From Scatophagus argus (taxonomy: Eukaryota > Chordata > Actinopteri > Scatophagidae): a stretch of DNA of 64,000 bases. Position 1 is the stretch's first letter. The number at the start of each line of letters is the position of its first letter. The translations under genes were made by a program, and so were the position numbers. This document shows positions 1 to 13,549 of the stretch, one piece after another. The stretch spans positions 8,593,917 through 8,657,916 of the forward strand of contig NC_058508.1 of the NCBI RefSeq assembly GCF_020382885.2, written 5' to 3'. The notes beneath the pieces are model-generated. The model saw only the letters and a list, made by a program, of their open reading frames with translations, searched no databases and was not told where the DNA came from.

Positions 1-2342
1 CAAAAAAAAACAACACTTGGATACCCAGCCCTCAGAAAAAGACTGAATGAATGGAACCAACTTACATGAAACTGGAGTTAGGCAGATGGGCGCGCAGAGG
101 GAGGAGGGAAAGGGAGAGAGAGACAAGGAGAGAAAGAAGAGGAGGAGGAGGAGGAGTGGTTGTTGAAGAGGAGGAGGAGGGAGAGGGGGAAACAGACACA
201 GGGTTAATGTGAGTAAAGGGGCGGCTGTGAAGGGGTGGAGGTTGGGAAGGTCCCCGCTGGTATTTTAACAAATAAACTGCAATGACATATCTGGAAAAGA
301 AGTTTATGAATAACCTAAACATTTTAAAACTTGTTTCAGGATTTCACACAGTTGTTTTTTGGATTTTTTTTTTTAATGTCAACAAGATGAACCTGAAACA
401 AGTAGCTTCCTCAAAAACAGGCTACATCACCAGGAAAAACATCACGTAATCTGACTAAAATATTTTGGTCAAAATCCTTTTCCAGGTTGCCATTTGTTGT
501 GGTGCATGACCCAAGGAAACTGCAGGAAGCATCAAACAGCAACATGTCCAGCATTAAACTCTGAAAAAAACTTTTATTGAAACATACTGACATATTTTCA
601 GCATTGTGATTCTGTCAGCTTTTAAAGTTAGATAAATAATAATAGAGATAATAAAGTAAATAAATTAGCAAAGGATTTGAAGGGTTTTGAACAGAATAGG
701 CTATGGCTTTCACTGTATAAAATCAAAACAAAGTATAGCATATTTGTATCCTGTACATCAGTTGATGCTTCCCTCTTTGATAGATTCCTTACTATGGCAT
801 AGCACAATGTCAGCTCATCAATGACACATTCCCACACCACCAGGTTACTTCATAAATGACCCGCATTTCTAGTCTGGTTAAAGTCACTCGTGCTAACTGT
901 AATGATGTCACTGTTTGGAGTAACAGAATCAAGAATTTAAGGACAATGTCAGACACAAAGTTGTACGGTGCAAAGTGTACATGCAGGATTAGACAAAACA
1001 GGGATGGAGACAGACAGGATGCCTTAGTTGATATTTCGCAGTGGCTGTATGTCAAGGCATATGTAATGTATAGTGAAGAGAAGCACGATATGTGGAGAAA
1101 GCCAAACTGGCTAAATGCACCACCACCATCACGCCTCCCTTGGAGTGACAGTGACAAGCGCAGAGCCTTGAGGAGCACATAGAGATGGCAAGAAGGAGAA
1201 GCAGAGGTCGATGCAGCACAGTGCAGATAGCAAGCAGGCCTCCTGTAGCTTACAGACTCTCAGCATCACTGGTGTGCTGCTCCTGTACCCACAGGACGTT
1301 TAGGTCTACCCTGACCTTACTTGCTGGGTAGAATGAACTTGCTGAAGAGGTAGTTCTTTCACAGTTAGTAGATATGTGCATGCGAAATCAGTGAGAACGT
1401 GATACTGAACCTTGTGGTAACACCAGGTGTTACACACACTTTTCTAACAAATGTTTTAAGCAGGGAAATAGAGCTTGAATATGTAGCCTACTGGCTCAGC
1501 ACCGACAAAAAATGCTCAAAATTAAAGAGCATACTGCATATTAACGCAGTGTGTCTTGTGTATCACCAATCTTGACAGTGGGGCACTCAAATCTATCCCA
1601 ATGGCTTTGCTGACCCAGTTGACAATATGAGAAAGAAGGCATTGCTGCACAGTGAAAAGATGCAAAGCAATTAATTCAATATTATACATACAAGTTTTTT
1701 TTTTTTTTTGCTGTTTTTAAACAAAAATATTAGATTCAGATGTAACCCCTTTGCAATCACCAACATTTTGATTTGTAAGTGTAATTTAATTGCATACTGC
1801 TCTCTGTAACTGTTACATTTTACATTTTGCTTTTAATTAGAACTATTGTTATTATTATTATTATAATTATTATAACTAGTTACTCCCCAGCACTGTTTGA
1901 CACCTGCTATGAGACATTTGTAATTCTCTGACAGGTTGTTGTGAATACTGAACAGGTTTTCATGTAGTAGTTTAACTGCAATACCTTTCTTGAAGCTGGA
2001 ATATATAAAGAACCATGTGAATTACCCATTAAAAAGGCATTATATGGACTACATCATGCTTCAAGAGAACCATTATTTTACACTAGTATGATGATAAATC
2101 ACAGAGTAGAAAGGAATGATCACTTAAGGCCAGTAATTCAGCGGACCGTGAATCTGTGTATGTTGGTTAAAGCGTTACCTGTTAGTCATGCCCATGCACC
2201 AGAAGCAGCAGCGAGGAGAAGGAGAACAAAGAAAGGCGGTAGGCAGTCCCAGCATCCCGTGAGAGAGTTAGAGTGTGTATGTGTGTGTATGCGCACGTGT
2301 GTGTACGGTTAGCATGTGCACATGCATGTTATTGGCACTCAC
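1..2342. other. clec16a intron 5 (partial), no gene seen
   Basis: This stretch holds a GA/GAG-rich low-complexity tract (about 95-190), T-rich runs and AT-rich sequence. Overlapping open frames at 810-1182 occur on both strands and resemble nothing I know. No CLEC16A exon 6 or other coding segment is seen. Confidence 0.6.
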
Positions 2343-5300
2343 CTTTGTAGACGTTGAGTGTGATGGTGCGGACTGCGATGCGGACCATGCTTTCAGGGTG
2401 GTTGAAAAACTTAATGGCCTCGGTGTACAGGGCAAAGTCATTAGTGTGCTGTGTGTGGGAGACAGAGAGGGGGCGCCGGTGAACAAGGCACAGCATTGCA
2501 CCGCCGCGCTCAGGCCACGAATGACCACAGAGAGAGAGACAGAGAGAAAGCAGCGAGTGGAGACAGACATTCTGGCCAATATCGCATTGTGATAAGAAAG
2601 GACTTAATGAGAGTATAGCAAACTAGTATTTAGTTCTCTGCTTAACTGAGAAAATGTTTAAGCATTGAGCTAAAGTGCAAGTATTGAGCTTTCTTTGTTT
2701 TCTTTTTCAAGTTTTTCTTTTTTTTTTGTTTTTACAGAAATTCAGGTTGGACAAATAAATACATAAATAAAGGAAGATTATTGTACAACAGTATGATAGT
2801 AAAGATGGAGAATTTCTCCATCCTTGGTCAACAAACGATCCATGAGTAAAACTGTGGAACAATCCTCTTATAGTATTTATGATGAACATCATGACTTGTA
2901 GAGGCTGCACTACATATCAAAAGATCATCATCAAGTAAAAGAACATATTGTAAGTTTTTTTAATTGGGTATCCATTGCCCGTCTGGATATATAACCAGAA
3001 ATAGTGTAATAATATTATATTACATAATATAATATTCTTTATCTGCTACTCTAATACATTTTTTGAACCCATATATACATTTGCTTCAAGATTCAATACA
3101 AAATACTCCAACCTACTGTTGTTCCAGGTTGATCTCATATTACAGTCCCGCATGGAACAATCAACTTAGTAGCATCAATGGACTTTAAATGCTAACAAAT
3201 AGCCCAGTCCATCCTAATAAAACCATCCACTCATTCTCAAACTGGCATTTACAAAAAGGACCAGTCCAGGAGGTGAGAACTGAGACTAGATGGTATCAAG
3301 GTTTAAGAAGGCTGGATATATATATACCAAACAGTCTTATCAACATGCCATCATGTTGCATTTAGTTAATTTGCATGTGACAAAAGGGCAGCTCTGTATC
3401 TTACAGTCCTCTCTCTCTCTCTGTGCCAAGGCCTGATCCTCTACTCAATCCTTCCTCAGTTGCTGAGACCTCCAGACAATCACGGCTGGGAGTCAAAAAG
3501 CAGAACAGTTTCCCAGAGGTCACAGGAATTGAAGAAATCTGACCCTGACACCAAACCCAAACCAAGAGTGTGCCCTCTCTTACAGTCTGTAACGTCTGTA
3601 GATCTGAGAGGAACCTAACAGGCTAAAGTGTTCAGCTGTTCAATAGCGCACCCTGGAGGAGAATAAACTATGAATCAATAAATAATAAATGAATTATAAT
3701 AAATTAAGTGTGAGATAAACCATAAATAGTGTAAAGTGACTGTTGTGGACTAAATTGTGGAAATAAGGCTGCATTCTATTTATTTTGCCTTTTAAATGTT
3801 TTGTTTTCAGACTGACTCCACGTGACTGAGCCACGTTAATCCTCAACATCCAGAACTAAAAAAAATGTCATTCTTATCAATCCATAATCAATAATTATTT
3901 ATATTGTGAACTGATAAGTTGAGAAAACCAATGCAAAACTATTTGTTATAGTTTACTAAACTGCATACATAGATTCTCTCAGATCTACACATGGGGTCTG
4001 GTTTTGGTTTCAGGGGTAAAGCTACCATCAACAGTACACCAATAACTTTTCCCAGTACACACAGGCTGATGGAAGGACTACAGATTAAGCAGAAACACTG
4101 AAAAGGTGACAAAATCGTTATTCAGGTGGTCAGTATTTTTTGGTGCATTTATTTTTGCAATGCTTTCAGAAATAAAAAATCCCCTTAAATGAGGGCAACA
4201 TTGACACTGAGTATTTGTTTGTATCAGCTGATGAAAAGAAAAGATGATGGTGGACAAGATCAGCTAAACCAACTACACAGGAAGCCCAATCTGCTTTGAC
4301 AGGGGTTGTGTGGTTAGCAGACAGAAGCAGCCTTGGCAAACGCAGCTGGGTTGCACAAAATGCAAATGAGAACTTCTCGACTTTCACCTCTTCCTTCCTT
4401 CTTTCTCTGTCATAGAGAGCGAATGATGAAAAGCTGCTGACACTGAATGACAGATGTGCCATGCCTCTCCTTTCTCTATCTTCCTTCTAATACCCCATCT
4501 ATCTAGGAACTCATCTAGGGGTGTTCGATCTGACAAATTTACATTGTGACTGATCTTGAAGGGGTCCACAACATCAACATACCAATGCAATATTGTGTTT
4601 TAAGAGTGCAGAGTGCAAATGTACACTATTTCAAGTTCAGCTGTAGTCAACAGATCATTTCTAAACTGAGGGAAAAAAAAGACCACAATGTAGATTGTGG
4701 AGCACATTTGCGTTTAAATAAATTGTGATTTTTGTGCGTGTGTGTGCGTGCCAGACCATCCTCCCCTAGTCTCACCTCATTATAGAAGAAATGCACAGTG
4801 TGGTTGTTGAGTTTAAGTGAAAGCGTCTTGAGGAAGGAGATATAATAGGCCATGATCTCTTCATCCGAGAAGTCAAATTTGTGGACAATGATGGAGTTCA
4901 CGTGGTTGTTTGACAAGAGGTAATCTGAGATGAGAAGACAAGAAACAAGAAGAGATCAGCTTGTTGCAATGCATTATATGATACTGAAGTTTCTAATCCT
5001 TCAAACCAGGGTTATTTACTCACACAAGGAAGTCTCATGGCTGATGTTCTCAAACAGTATGTTGAGGGTCTGAAGGAGCTGGACACAGACGTAGCGCCCT
5101 GACTTCTGACGCAGGATGTTCAGGAAGAAGGCAAACATGTTCTTCTCCAGGAAGAAGCTGTACACATATAGGATTTAATTCATGATGACTTCTAGTAATT
5201 TAATTATCACAAAGAAGAATGTTTGTTGTTTGCTGTGTGTTTTTGGACACTTGGTAAACATGCACACCACACACATGCACACACAATGTTCCTGATTTGA

Positions 5301-7173
5301 GTACAGTCAGTGGACAATAATAAGGGAAAAATAGTTTATCATTTTAAGCTTCATATGAATCCTGAATCTCACTTTTTGCTCATGTGCAAGTAAGCTTTCA
5401 AGATACTCTGTGGCTTTTCTCCTCTTAAAAGTAATTTCCTGTTATATAGATAGACAAAGGTGATTATATGCAACACTAACGGCTGTCTGCTTCTGATTAA
5501 AAGCAAAACGCAGCACACTGGTCTCATGAGCTTAATTCCCCTGAAACCTTAAAATGAATGAAATGCTTCAATGCTTTAGAATGAAAAGGCCTCAAGAGTG
5601 TTGTCCTGATGTCGAGATGCATTTCCAAACAAACACTTAAAAAATAACTACTGCTTTTTTATGTACATGTATGTTAACAGTTTCTTAAGTCATAATTTTA
5701 CTACTATGTGCAAACCAGCTTAACAGGCAGGGAATAAAGAATTCTTTGCAGTTCCACTCAGTTTGAGTATCAGAGACATAATTGTAACTTAATTGTTAGC
5801 AATGTTGCTACATAGAAAGAATATGAGGGAATGAGTCTCGTTTGATTATGATTATCCCTCTAGTTAGTTAGTTATGTTAGAGAGAAGTTTCCAAGTTTAA
5901 GTTTGCCTGTTCAAACATCTCTAGATCAGGCGAGCAAATATGAAGAGTAAAAATAAACAATGAACAGTCTTCCGTAACTGACATCAAGGCATTCTTTGAA
6001 AATGCACAGTTCATTGGTTTAAAAATGTGCATCTGTTCAGAGGCATGAATGTGAGACTATCAAACGAGTATGAAGCAAACCTTGTCTGTTTGAACAGAGA
6101 TTAAATTACAAGCACATGCAACGCTGTCACTTTGATTCCCATGCAGGAGTCACATCTGCGTACTACTAGCCACAGGTGAGGGATCTGGCATAAGGGCATT
6201 GGCTGGTACTTACTCAAATACAGAGCTGTCATTCTGGTCCCCCCATATGAGGATCTCTGTGATGGAGCGGATGGTCTCCACTAGAAGGTTTCGGTTGTGA
6301 TCTGTCACTGTGGTGTTTTTGGTTAAGACATGGTACATATATCTGATGGCGAAACATTGAGGAAGATATATGGAAATGTGGTGAATGCACAGCTCAGATC
6401 TGATTCATGAATATGTACAAATCTATCTTCAAACTTGACAACAAAAAGCAGACTGCAATGACCTACAGACACATCAGGCAAGCATAATAAACAACCTACA
6501 ATGAATCAGTCTTCATCAAGCAATACACCTCTACTAACCATCAAATTACACTGTACACTCATATGGGTGTTTTCACTTATTTTGCCTATTTAGTCTTTTT
6601 AGGACTGCCATGGGTGTGTGCAGCCTGAGCTTGACAGACATCTCCCTCGCTCTCCGATTAATTTGCTGCACCTGTTGTGGTGAGACAACTAAGTATTGCC
6701 ATCTACTTCACCTGAGCAGAGGTCTGATCAGTCAGACTAGCTGAAATCACCTGGGCAGGCCCTTTTAGCCTTGACTTCGATTTTTAGTTTGTATGGATTT
6801 TCGATGTTAAATTTTTTTTCCAAATCCCATTAGAAAATAACAGGGTCAGTTCTGGGTAGGGTGGACTTCACTTTAAAGCTATCAGTTACAAGCTTGCTCA
6901 CATCCATCTACATTTGCAGACAGAATACAAACGACACATAAAGCACAGATTTTAATAGGTGGCTGGACTAACATCTATAATTAGCTAGCTGACGTTACTG
7001 ATATTTTAAGTGTTGACAACTCGGCTAACGATAACGACAGTCGTTCTCAACCGGTTGTCATAGAGGCTAACGTTAGCATGTTTAATACTAGCTACTCACT
7101 TCAAATGGTCCAAGGAGTGGATGTTTTTCGTTTTCCCCTGCCCTCCAACCCAGCTCCGCGACCGGCCAAACAT
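2343..7173 (-). CDS. clec16a: CLEC16A, N-terminal five coding exons (partial; continues left of the window)
   Basis: In other vertebrates CLEC16A is an endosomal/lysosomal adaptor that regulates mitophagy through the E3 ligase Nrdp1; despite its name it lacks a working C-type lectin fold. Coding exons read on the minus strand: 7100-7173, 6214-6342, 5024-5157, 4776-4924 and 2343-2448. Every junction is AG/GT and the phases are consistent (592 nt, about 197 residues). The translation starts [20 protein letters not shown] and includes [37 protein letters not shown] and [20 protein letters not shown], which match my memory of vertebrate CLEC16A almost residue for residue (FPL domain). The start is the conserved MFGRSRSW. 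Exon 5 ends in phase 1 (...NVYK), and no exon 6 (expected VSLDNQAMLHYI-like) is visible in 1-2342, so the remainder is outside. It is head-to-head with dexi, as in mammals. Confidence 0.96.
2449..4775. other. clec16a intron 4, no other gene seen
   Basis: AT-rich sequence with a short CT run near 3412-3423. I see no splice-flanked coding segment. Confidence 0.5.
5158..6213. other. clec16a intron 2
   Basis: AT-rich intron between the exons coding [11 protein letters not shown] and [11 protein letters not shown]. Nothing else was recognised. Confidence 0.6.
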
Positions 7174-8386
<1,213 letters not shown>

Positions 8387-11300
8387 CCGGCCAGACTTAG
8401 AAGAGGAAAAACTGGGAATTTAAGTGGTGGTGGTGATGCACACTGGGCCAGCTTGAACACACTCCCTGATCAGTGATGAGGGGAAAAAATGCCTCAAAGT
8501 GGATGCTGTTGCTGCCTTTTTCACACACAGACATATCAGTAAAAAAGTAAGCAGAGCACACAAGACAATGTTTTTAGATTTATTTTTTTAATTTCATTTT
8601 CAGAGTAAGAGGCACAGAAAAACGTTATGAACTATTATACCCAGAGTAAACACTAAAAATGTTTAAAGTTAAACTGAAATCAACAGGAGGTTTTTCTTGT
8701 AGTGATTATATTAACATGTTTTGTTACCCACAAAGCTCACTGTTTTATCATGTTACATTAATAACAATAACAAGTTAGCAAGTTATAAAAAATGTTTTGG
8801 TGATGATCTGCTGTAACATTTTTGTCACATGCCTCCAGGTTGTCTCGCCTCAAAAGAAGGTAGCCTAAGGAATACATGATCAGCCACTGTCCCATGGAAA
8901 GCGCACTCTGCACCGGATCAGCTGTCAGTCAGTCTGTTGCCATTCCAAAAGGTATTGCCTCCATCCAGGCAAAGTGGGGTTTGCACTGGCAACCGTGTCC
9001 CTCACTGGACACAATAAAAGACAGAAAGGAAGCACACTGTGCTGCATGTGGAAGAAGACAGCTGTCACCTGTGGATGAAAAATGAATGTTACTAGTGATT
9101 CAGGTCAACTGCATTTAAACTGAACAATTACCAAGGCTGTGCAAGATAAACTAGCTGACTGTGGAAGGAAGTGAATTGAAACTTGCCATCTTAGTCACAG
9201 TGTGATGTCTTTCACAGGGTGGCTCAGACTGGCAGGAAGAGTGCAGGAAAACAATGTCCACTGTAGATCTGTTGCATACCTAGTCACTCAGTCAAACAGT
9301 TTGTTTGAACCATTTCTCCTTTGAAGTTTTCAGAATACACCTTTAGTCTAAGAGGGGTTCGCTCGTCCTTCAGGTGTAATTCAAAATGTGTCTTTTGAGG
9401 TCAGGTCACCAATACTGTATGTCTGCTTCAGGGATGTACATATTCTCAGGAGCACAGTTAGGAACCTGTGCACTGGCAAAACACAATGCTGGACACAGGC
9501 CATGAAATTACAGGATGTGGGAGTTGAGAGCCCCCTTAAAAATCAGAAGTACCAAACCAGACTTGCCACTGTAATGCAGAAAGTATCTAAAGCGAAGCAT
9601 TTCTTATAAAGAGTGTGTATTCTGATAATCACATTAGGAATTTGGAACATATGCAAATACTTTTTTCCACTTAAATTTAACAGTGTTAGATAAGTATTGA
9701 TAGCTGTGATCACAGCAGGCCAAATGTGTCAAGCTGTCGTTATGAGTCGCGTCAAAGCTGAAAAATTTAGGAGAACCTCAGTGGTTCTCCTGATATTTGA
9801 CTATTTCATCTTCTCTCTGTTGTGTACATGTTTTCTTTTATATGTTACAACTGTGCATTATACACAAACTCAATGCATGATATTGGTTTTGTGTGTTTTT
9901 TAAGAAATTGATTTAGTTGCCAGACTTCTGTTTTTATTGCACTTTTTTCTGTTTGAATTTAGAATGAATTATAAATTTAGAATTCATTTTGTGAAATGTT
10001 CCTTCTTGGCAATAATAATTAACTGGATTCAAGCATTGTGTAATTCAGTGGTTATAAGAATGAGAACATGCACAGAATCAGGTAATTCTTCCACCCGTCT
10101 GTTGAGTGTGGTTGTGAATTGGTGAAAGGAAACCACCTCGCGTCTGTGACATTTTTAAAGGGAGAATACACTTGACTTTCTTGATATTTGTAAGCCTTGG
10201 AAGCACTGTATGTAGTGTAATTCTGTGAAGAGCTAATTAACTAATCATTGATTTTGGAAGCAATACAGAGGAGCCAAAATTTTCTCATAGCATACAGCAC
10301 TTTACTCTACCAGAGTAAACAAACTGTGCATAACCATCATTGCAGTGTGGTTTCTGAACATGAAATGGCTGAAGTCATAGAGACAACAAACATTTCAGAG
10401 TACTTGTGCATGCATGTTTCATCACCTAAACAAGCTTTTACCAGAATTTCATTGCCTGACTTCACCAATTTGTACATTAGAATTTATTAGAACAGTGGTT
10501 TCCAAAGCGGGGTCCTGGAAGTTTTTGAGAAGCTTCCAGGAGGTCATGCCTGTTGTTGTGAGTTTCACACACTTTTTTGATGCATCAGAGAACATTGAAA
10601 AGCAAAATTCTTATCAGATGGGGGACCCTGGAACAATTTCTCATCAAATGGGGGTCTGTGACATTGACATGAAAAAAATTGATAACCATCGTGCAAGGCA
10701 GCCTTCCACTCAGATGATGTTTCACCACATCCTGCCTGCTTAGCTCATAAAATATAGTGCATTAAATATCGACATATGCATCCACAGCCACTTTGTGTAA
10801 TGCATTAAAAAGAAAATGCCGTGCTGCAACACCAGAACAGAGATGTCAGAAATTAGTGTCAAACACATGGATAACTGTTTTTCAAAGTTTGTAGAGTTCT
10901 GCCAGTGTTAATTGATTACTGATGATTACTGATAACCAAATTCTTTCTAATTTTAGTATTAGTTTGTTTGTTTTTTGTTGTTTTTGTTTTTTTTTACAAT
11001 GAGTTGTTTATGCTTTTGTATAAATCATTGTCCATATTTTACCATCTTTGACAGGATAAAAATCCACCTGAAATGGCATTTAGATCACGTGATCACAAAA
11101 AGCTCAGGATGCTAATATTTATTAAATTATAAAAATAGGCCGATTTTGTTAAGTGATCAGATACATTAATGTCTGTGTATGCGTTGTCCAGATTTTTTTT
11201 GTTTGTTTGTTTTTTCAAAGAGAACATGGTGCTGACAGAAGCTTGGGGTAGTTTTCAACATAATTATTAAATTCTAAGTGAAAGTACAATAAAGTTTATG

Positions 11301-13089
11301 CTTGTATGAAATTGGAATTAAAAAAAGTCAGAATCAATACCAGATAAGGTCTTAGTGTAGATGAACAGTAAATCTTCAGGAAGATGCTGGAGGTGGACGA
11401 CACTGACAGGCTGAACTGTGTGTTTTTAACTAATTAACTGTGGCTCCCCATCTTCTAAAAATTAGTGGCAAGTGAAGCAGTCAGAGGGAAATCACTGGTG
11501 TTAGTTACAGTCATGAAACTGTCATTTCCCCAGCATGATACCACATTGCTGGTCAGGTCCTGATCAGTTCTGCTCACAGTATCTTAGTTTAGTGGAAACC
11601 AATGAGACTTTACGAGGACTGCGACGGATGAGAGCTTCTGGTTGGGTTGATGGATGTATCGTCCTCATCAACATACCGCCTTTACCCAATGCTTGTGTCA
11701 TCCCTCCTCATATACTTCTTTGCAGACATGCACATGCTATTATATGCTATGGATTGAGACAGAGTTTTATTTTCCAATGTATTTAATAAACTATGAGTGA
11801 ATACTGGCTTTTTGTCGTCAACTGATATTTCAGATGCAGTTGGTGAAGGGGAGCAAGAGAAAAGTTGTTCTTGAAAGGCGTCACTTTGCGGTTTTGTCCA
11901 CAAGAGAGCATCAGTGCACCAGCTGCTCATTGGAATGCTTTCATTCTGCTTGATGAAGGAAATCCTCAATCTTCTGGTCTTCAGATTTATGTAGAACGTG
12001 CAGAGTATGCAAAGAATATGCTCAGTAAAACGTGTGTCTGGCTGACAACTACCAGACGAGTCCTGATGTGATGCAACGGAGCCACATGTAGTTTCTGACA
12101 GGAAAGGGTTAAATTGATCCAGCCATATTTGAATCAGATATATACCTTTTCTGTTTATGGAGTTTGAGTACTGCTTGGTCCATTTACACATTAACCAAAC
12201 AATCTGTTTTTTAGTTGTTATCCATGGGGATTAAGTGAAGTATATAAAATGAAAACTGGATTAAGCACCTTTAGCACAGGTCTACAAAGAAACTGCTGCC
12301 TGCTTTCTTCATTTTTAGTAAAATAAATTACACAGTTGCGGGAAATTTTCAAACTGTTCAATAGTAGCATCATTTTGAAATCGAAAATGCTTATTTGAAC
12401 AGACAGACAGACTTTCAACAAACCACCAGACAGAATTCCCATCTTGATTCACTTTCTTCATTCATTTATATTGATAAACAAATGGCAGATGTGGATGCTG
12501 GTTCAGAGGTCTGGTGGTGACCAAGATGTGTGAGTTCCTACGTGATCTGACATTTCTTTTTGTTTCATTTTAATTTTAAAGATGGAGCACATAAGATAGA
12601 ATGTAAAAAAATGTTAAAATTAAAACATCAGAGCTTCTTCATCATATCTTGGGTTTTAGCCAAAGCCCTAAAACACCTGAGCCTTCATTGCCTATAATGT
12701 AATGGTCTCCACTGTTTAAAATCTGTTTTTTCCAACCACTTTATGAGTCATATGAATGCCACAAGACACCAAGTAACAACCAAGTGCTTATGTTGTCAGT
12801 AAAGTTTGGTTACCCTGGTTCATTTTGCCATGACATCAAAATTAGAGGAACTTTGTCCTCACTCTTTACAGTCATTTTGGCTGTAAAATTATGGCTTAAG
12901 CAATAAGGTTAAAGTCAAATAATATAATAAACTACACAGAGTTGCAGACACTATTAAAGGCCAGTCTGTATCAAACAAAGAACAGAAACCTGTTGAAAAT
13001 AAAGTAAAAAGTTTAGAAACTGATGAATCCATTAAATGGAAACAATTAGTGAAAAAGAAGCAAACGTGCCCGATGACAACATGAAAGAT
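8387..13089. other. dexi 3' region and dexi-ciita spacer
   Basis: The two genes converge here. AATAAA occurs on the plus strand at 9013-9018 and again near 11289, so the dexi 3' UTR could be about 0.6 kb or much longer. A small perfect hairpin lies at 9769-9791. Several open frames exist (for example 11535-11786 plus and 11682-12191 minus), but they overlap on opposite strands and show no family resemblance. I see no further gene. Confidence 0.5.
9769..9791. repeat. Small perfect inverted repeat (9-bp stem, 5-nt loop)
   Basis: AGGAGAACC at 9769-9777 and GGTTCTCCT at 9783-9791 are exact reverse complements around TCAGT. No U-run follows, so it is not a bacterial-style terminator. If the dexi 3' UTR reaches this far, it would be a transcribed hairpin. 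Confidence 0.4.
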
Positions 13090-13095
13090 TTTATT
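13090..13095 (-). terminator. ciita: Probable ciita polyadenylation signal
   Basis: TTTATT on the plus strand reads AATAAA on the minus strand, about 455 nt after the ciita stop codon (13550). It is the nearest downstream canonical hexamer I noticed, giving a plausible 3' UTR of 13090-13549. Confidence 0.45.
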
Positions 13096-13549
13096 TATAT
13101 TAAAGTGCCAGGTGATAGTTCAGCAAACAATAATTTACAGCCATAGATTTGGTGCAAATAAAAATACTGTTTGTGTCACAAAAAATAATAAAAACGCAAG
13201 TCAGTAGATAAAGGTAAAAACTAACAATAGTGCAAATTTGCGTCTTGGATTTGTACCAAACATAACCAAACACCAGCCTATACACACATATGCAGTACTG
13301 TGTGCTTCTAAAGGATGTATTGATTTCTTCAAGCACTGACTGGCACTTCTGAAAGAATTTGGCAAGTTGAACTGCAGCAGAAGAATTTTCTAGTTTGTTC
13401 ATTGGTGGTCTCGCTCTCTCTCTCTCTCCACATTACTGTTTTTGAAGTAGATTTAAAATATACATTGTAATGGGTAGTGTAAACATGTATGCATGAGATG
13501 CATGATAAAAAGCTTATAGCCCTGTAGAATAGGCCACTTTCATATTGCT

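Noticed and set aside
411..593. Weak similarity of a minus-strand frame to the sequence past the ciita exon-1 donor (GSCTTTNGNLEKDF versus GGCTTTSWHLKKDY)
   Set aside because: Only a short block matches by eye and the nucleotides are poorly alignable. It may be a shared old repeat, but I could not support a family.
810..1182. Long overlapping open frames on both strands (about 108 and 122 codons)
   Set aside because: They lie inside a clec16a intron, overlap each other, and neither translation has a domain, repeat structure or splice context suggesting a gene.
11682..12191. Open frame of 169 codons on the minus strand
   Set aside because: It is AT-rich with no family resemblance, overlaps a plus-strand frame, and lies beyond the ciita 3' end.
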